Source: Flavobacterium aquicola (GTDB taxonomy: Bacteria; Bacteroidota; Bacteroidia; Flavobacteriales; Flavobacteriaceae). From it: 64,000 bases of DNA. Where the stretch lies: NCBI RefSeq assembly GCF_003385115.1, contig NZ_QUNI01000002.1, positions 248,001 to 312,000 of the forward strand, in the 5' to 3' direction. The translations under genes were made by a program, and so were the position numbers. Shown piece after piece: positions 63,544-64,000 of the stretch. Every line of letters starts with the position of its first letter. The first letter of the stretch is position 1. The notes below the pieces were generated by a model, which worked only from the letters and a program-made list of their open reading frames with translations, was not told where the DNA came from and made no database searches.

Positions 63544-64000
63544 AATTATACTATCGACAGCGCTATTCCTTATAGCCTTATTTCTCTTAAACAGCTGTAA
63601 TTCCAAGAAAGAAGAAACTGCTGCTGTTACAGAAATCGAACCTAAAACAGAAACCTTTCTTCTGCAAAAAGAAAAACTAACCACCGAACTGCGTTTGCCG
63701 GCCGAATTAACCGGTTTTCAGCAGGTGGATTTGTATGCCAAAGTAAGCAGTTTTGTGAAAATACTGAAAGTCGATATTGGTTCGAAAGTCAAAAAAGGAC
63801 AGCTTCTGATTGTTTTAGAAGCTCCCGAAATCAGTTCTCAACTGGCTGCAGCCGAATCAAGATTACGATCGATGGAAGCGATTTATGCTACCAGCAAAAG
63901 CACTTACAACCGTTTGTATGAAACGAGCAAAGTAGAAGGAACGATTTCCAAAAATGATCTGGAAATGGCCAGCGGTAAGAAAAATTCGGATTACGCCCAA
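63533..64000 (+). CDS. RND periplasmic adaptor lipoprotein, cut by the window end
   Basis: First 156 residues. Lipoprotein signal with box FLLNSC (Cys near 22), then the lipoyl-like strand pattern VDLYAKVSSFVKILKVDIGS, KVKKGQLLIVLEAPE, and the start of the helical hairpin. The ATG lies inside the last codons of the permease gene (11-bp overlap), so translation is coupled. Membrane fusion protein linking permease and TolC. Confidence 0.9.
   Translation, partial: MKNKIILSTALFLIALFLLNSCNSKKEETAAVTEIEPKTETFLLQKEKLTTELRLPAELTGFQQVDLYAKVSSFVKILKVDIGSKVKKGQLLIVLEAPEISSQLAAAESRLRSMEAIYATSKSTYNRLYETSKVEGTISKNDLEMASGKKNSDYAQ

Overview
The window looks like a chromosome segment of a low-GC Flavobacteriaceae member, most likely Flavobacterium or a close relative. 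The support is lineage-typical gene content: a fused CzcA-TolC metal pump, a RibBA whose GTP cyclohydrolase half has lost its metal ligands, LolA, LptF/G and FtsK neighbours, LytTR two-component genes, and integrases with the Bacteroidota-type GLAYID box. This was judged by eye; no search was run.

Layout. 1-6022: a heavy-metal efflux locus (tail of a small Cys-rich protein, a CzcA-TolC fusion, a CzcB-like lipoprotein adaptor). 6023-9357: a patchwork with integrase and transposase remnants, a DinB-like protein, an AraC regulator, a siderophore-interacting-type flavoreductase and a small membrane protein. 9568-10812: a tyrosine recombinase belonging to a first element (A). 11098-46456: a second element (B) of about 35 kb. 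B is bounded by a 22-bp exact repeat of the 3' end of tRNA-Ser(UGA), and the intact tRNA lies at its right end next to the element's own integrase. The A integrase lies just outside B's left att copy, which suggests tandem insertion at one tRNA.

Element B is a defence island. All its large defence genes are on the minus strand: a Wadjet-type JetABCD system; a NucS-like nuclease; an SF2 helicase split by a one-base frameshift; and one run of seven touching genes (hsdR, hsdM, hsdS, a recombination-type ATPase, an HNH nuclease, mcrB, mcrC), that is, a type I restriction system, a Septu-like pair and McrBC. An XRE regulator lies upstream. On the plus strand are a 538-aa protein with a doubled NTase/HEPN-like layout and a 110-aa partner. 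The right third is the mobilization zone: a 1-kb gene-free stretch packed with hairpins, a 48-bp perfect palindrome, short iterons and an oriT-like inverted repeat; an AbiEii-type toxin with a DUF6922 partner; a MobC-like relaxosome protein with no visible relaxase; an excisionase-like protein; and the integrase.

46521-64000 is ordinary chromosome: a 14-bp tandem array, ribBA, LptF/G permease, lolA, ftsK, diacylglycerol kinase, tpx, a thioredoxin-like protein, a PNPOx-like protein, a DUF4386 protein, a LytTR/LytS pair, and a tripartite RND pump (TolC, permease, cut-off adaptor). A perfect 29-bp palindrome separates the pump from the sensor kinase.
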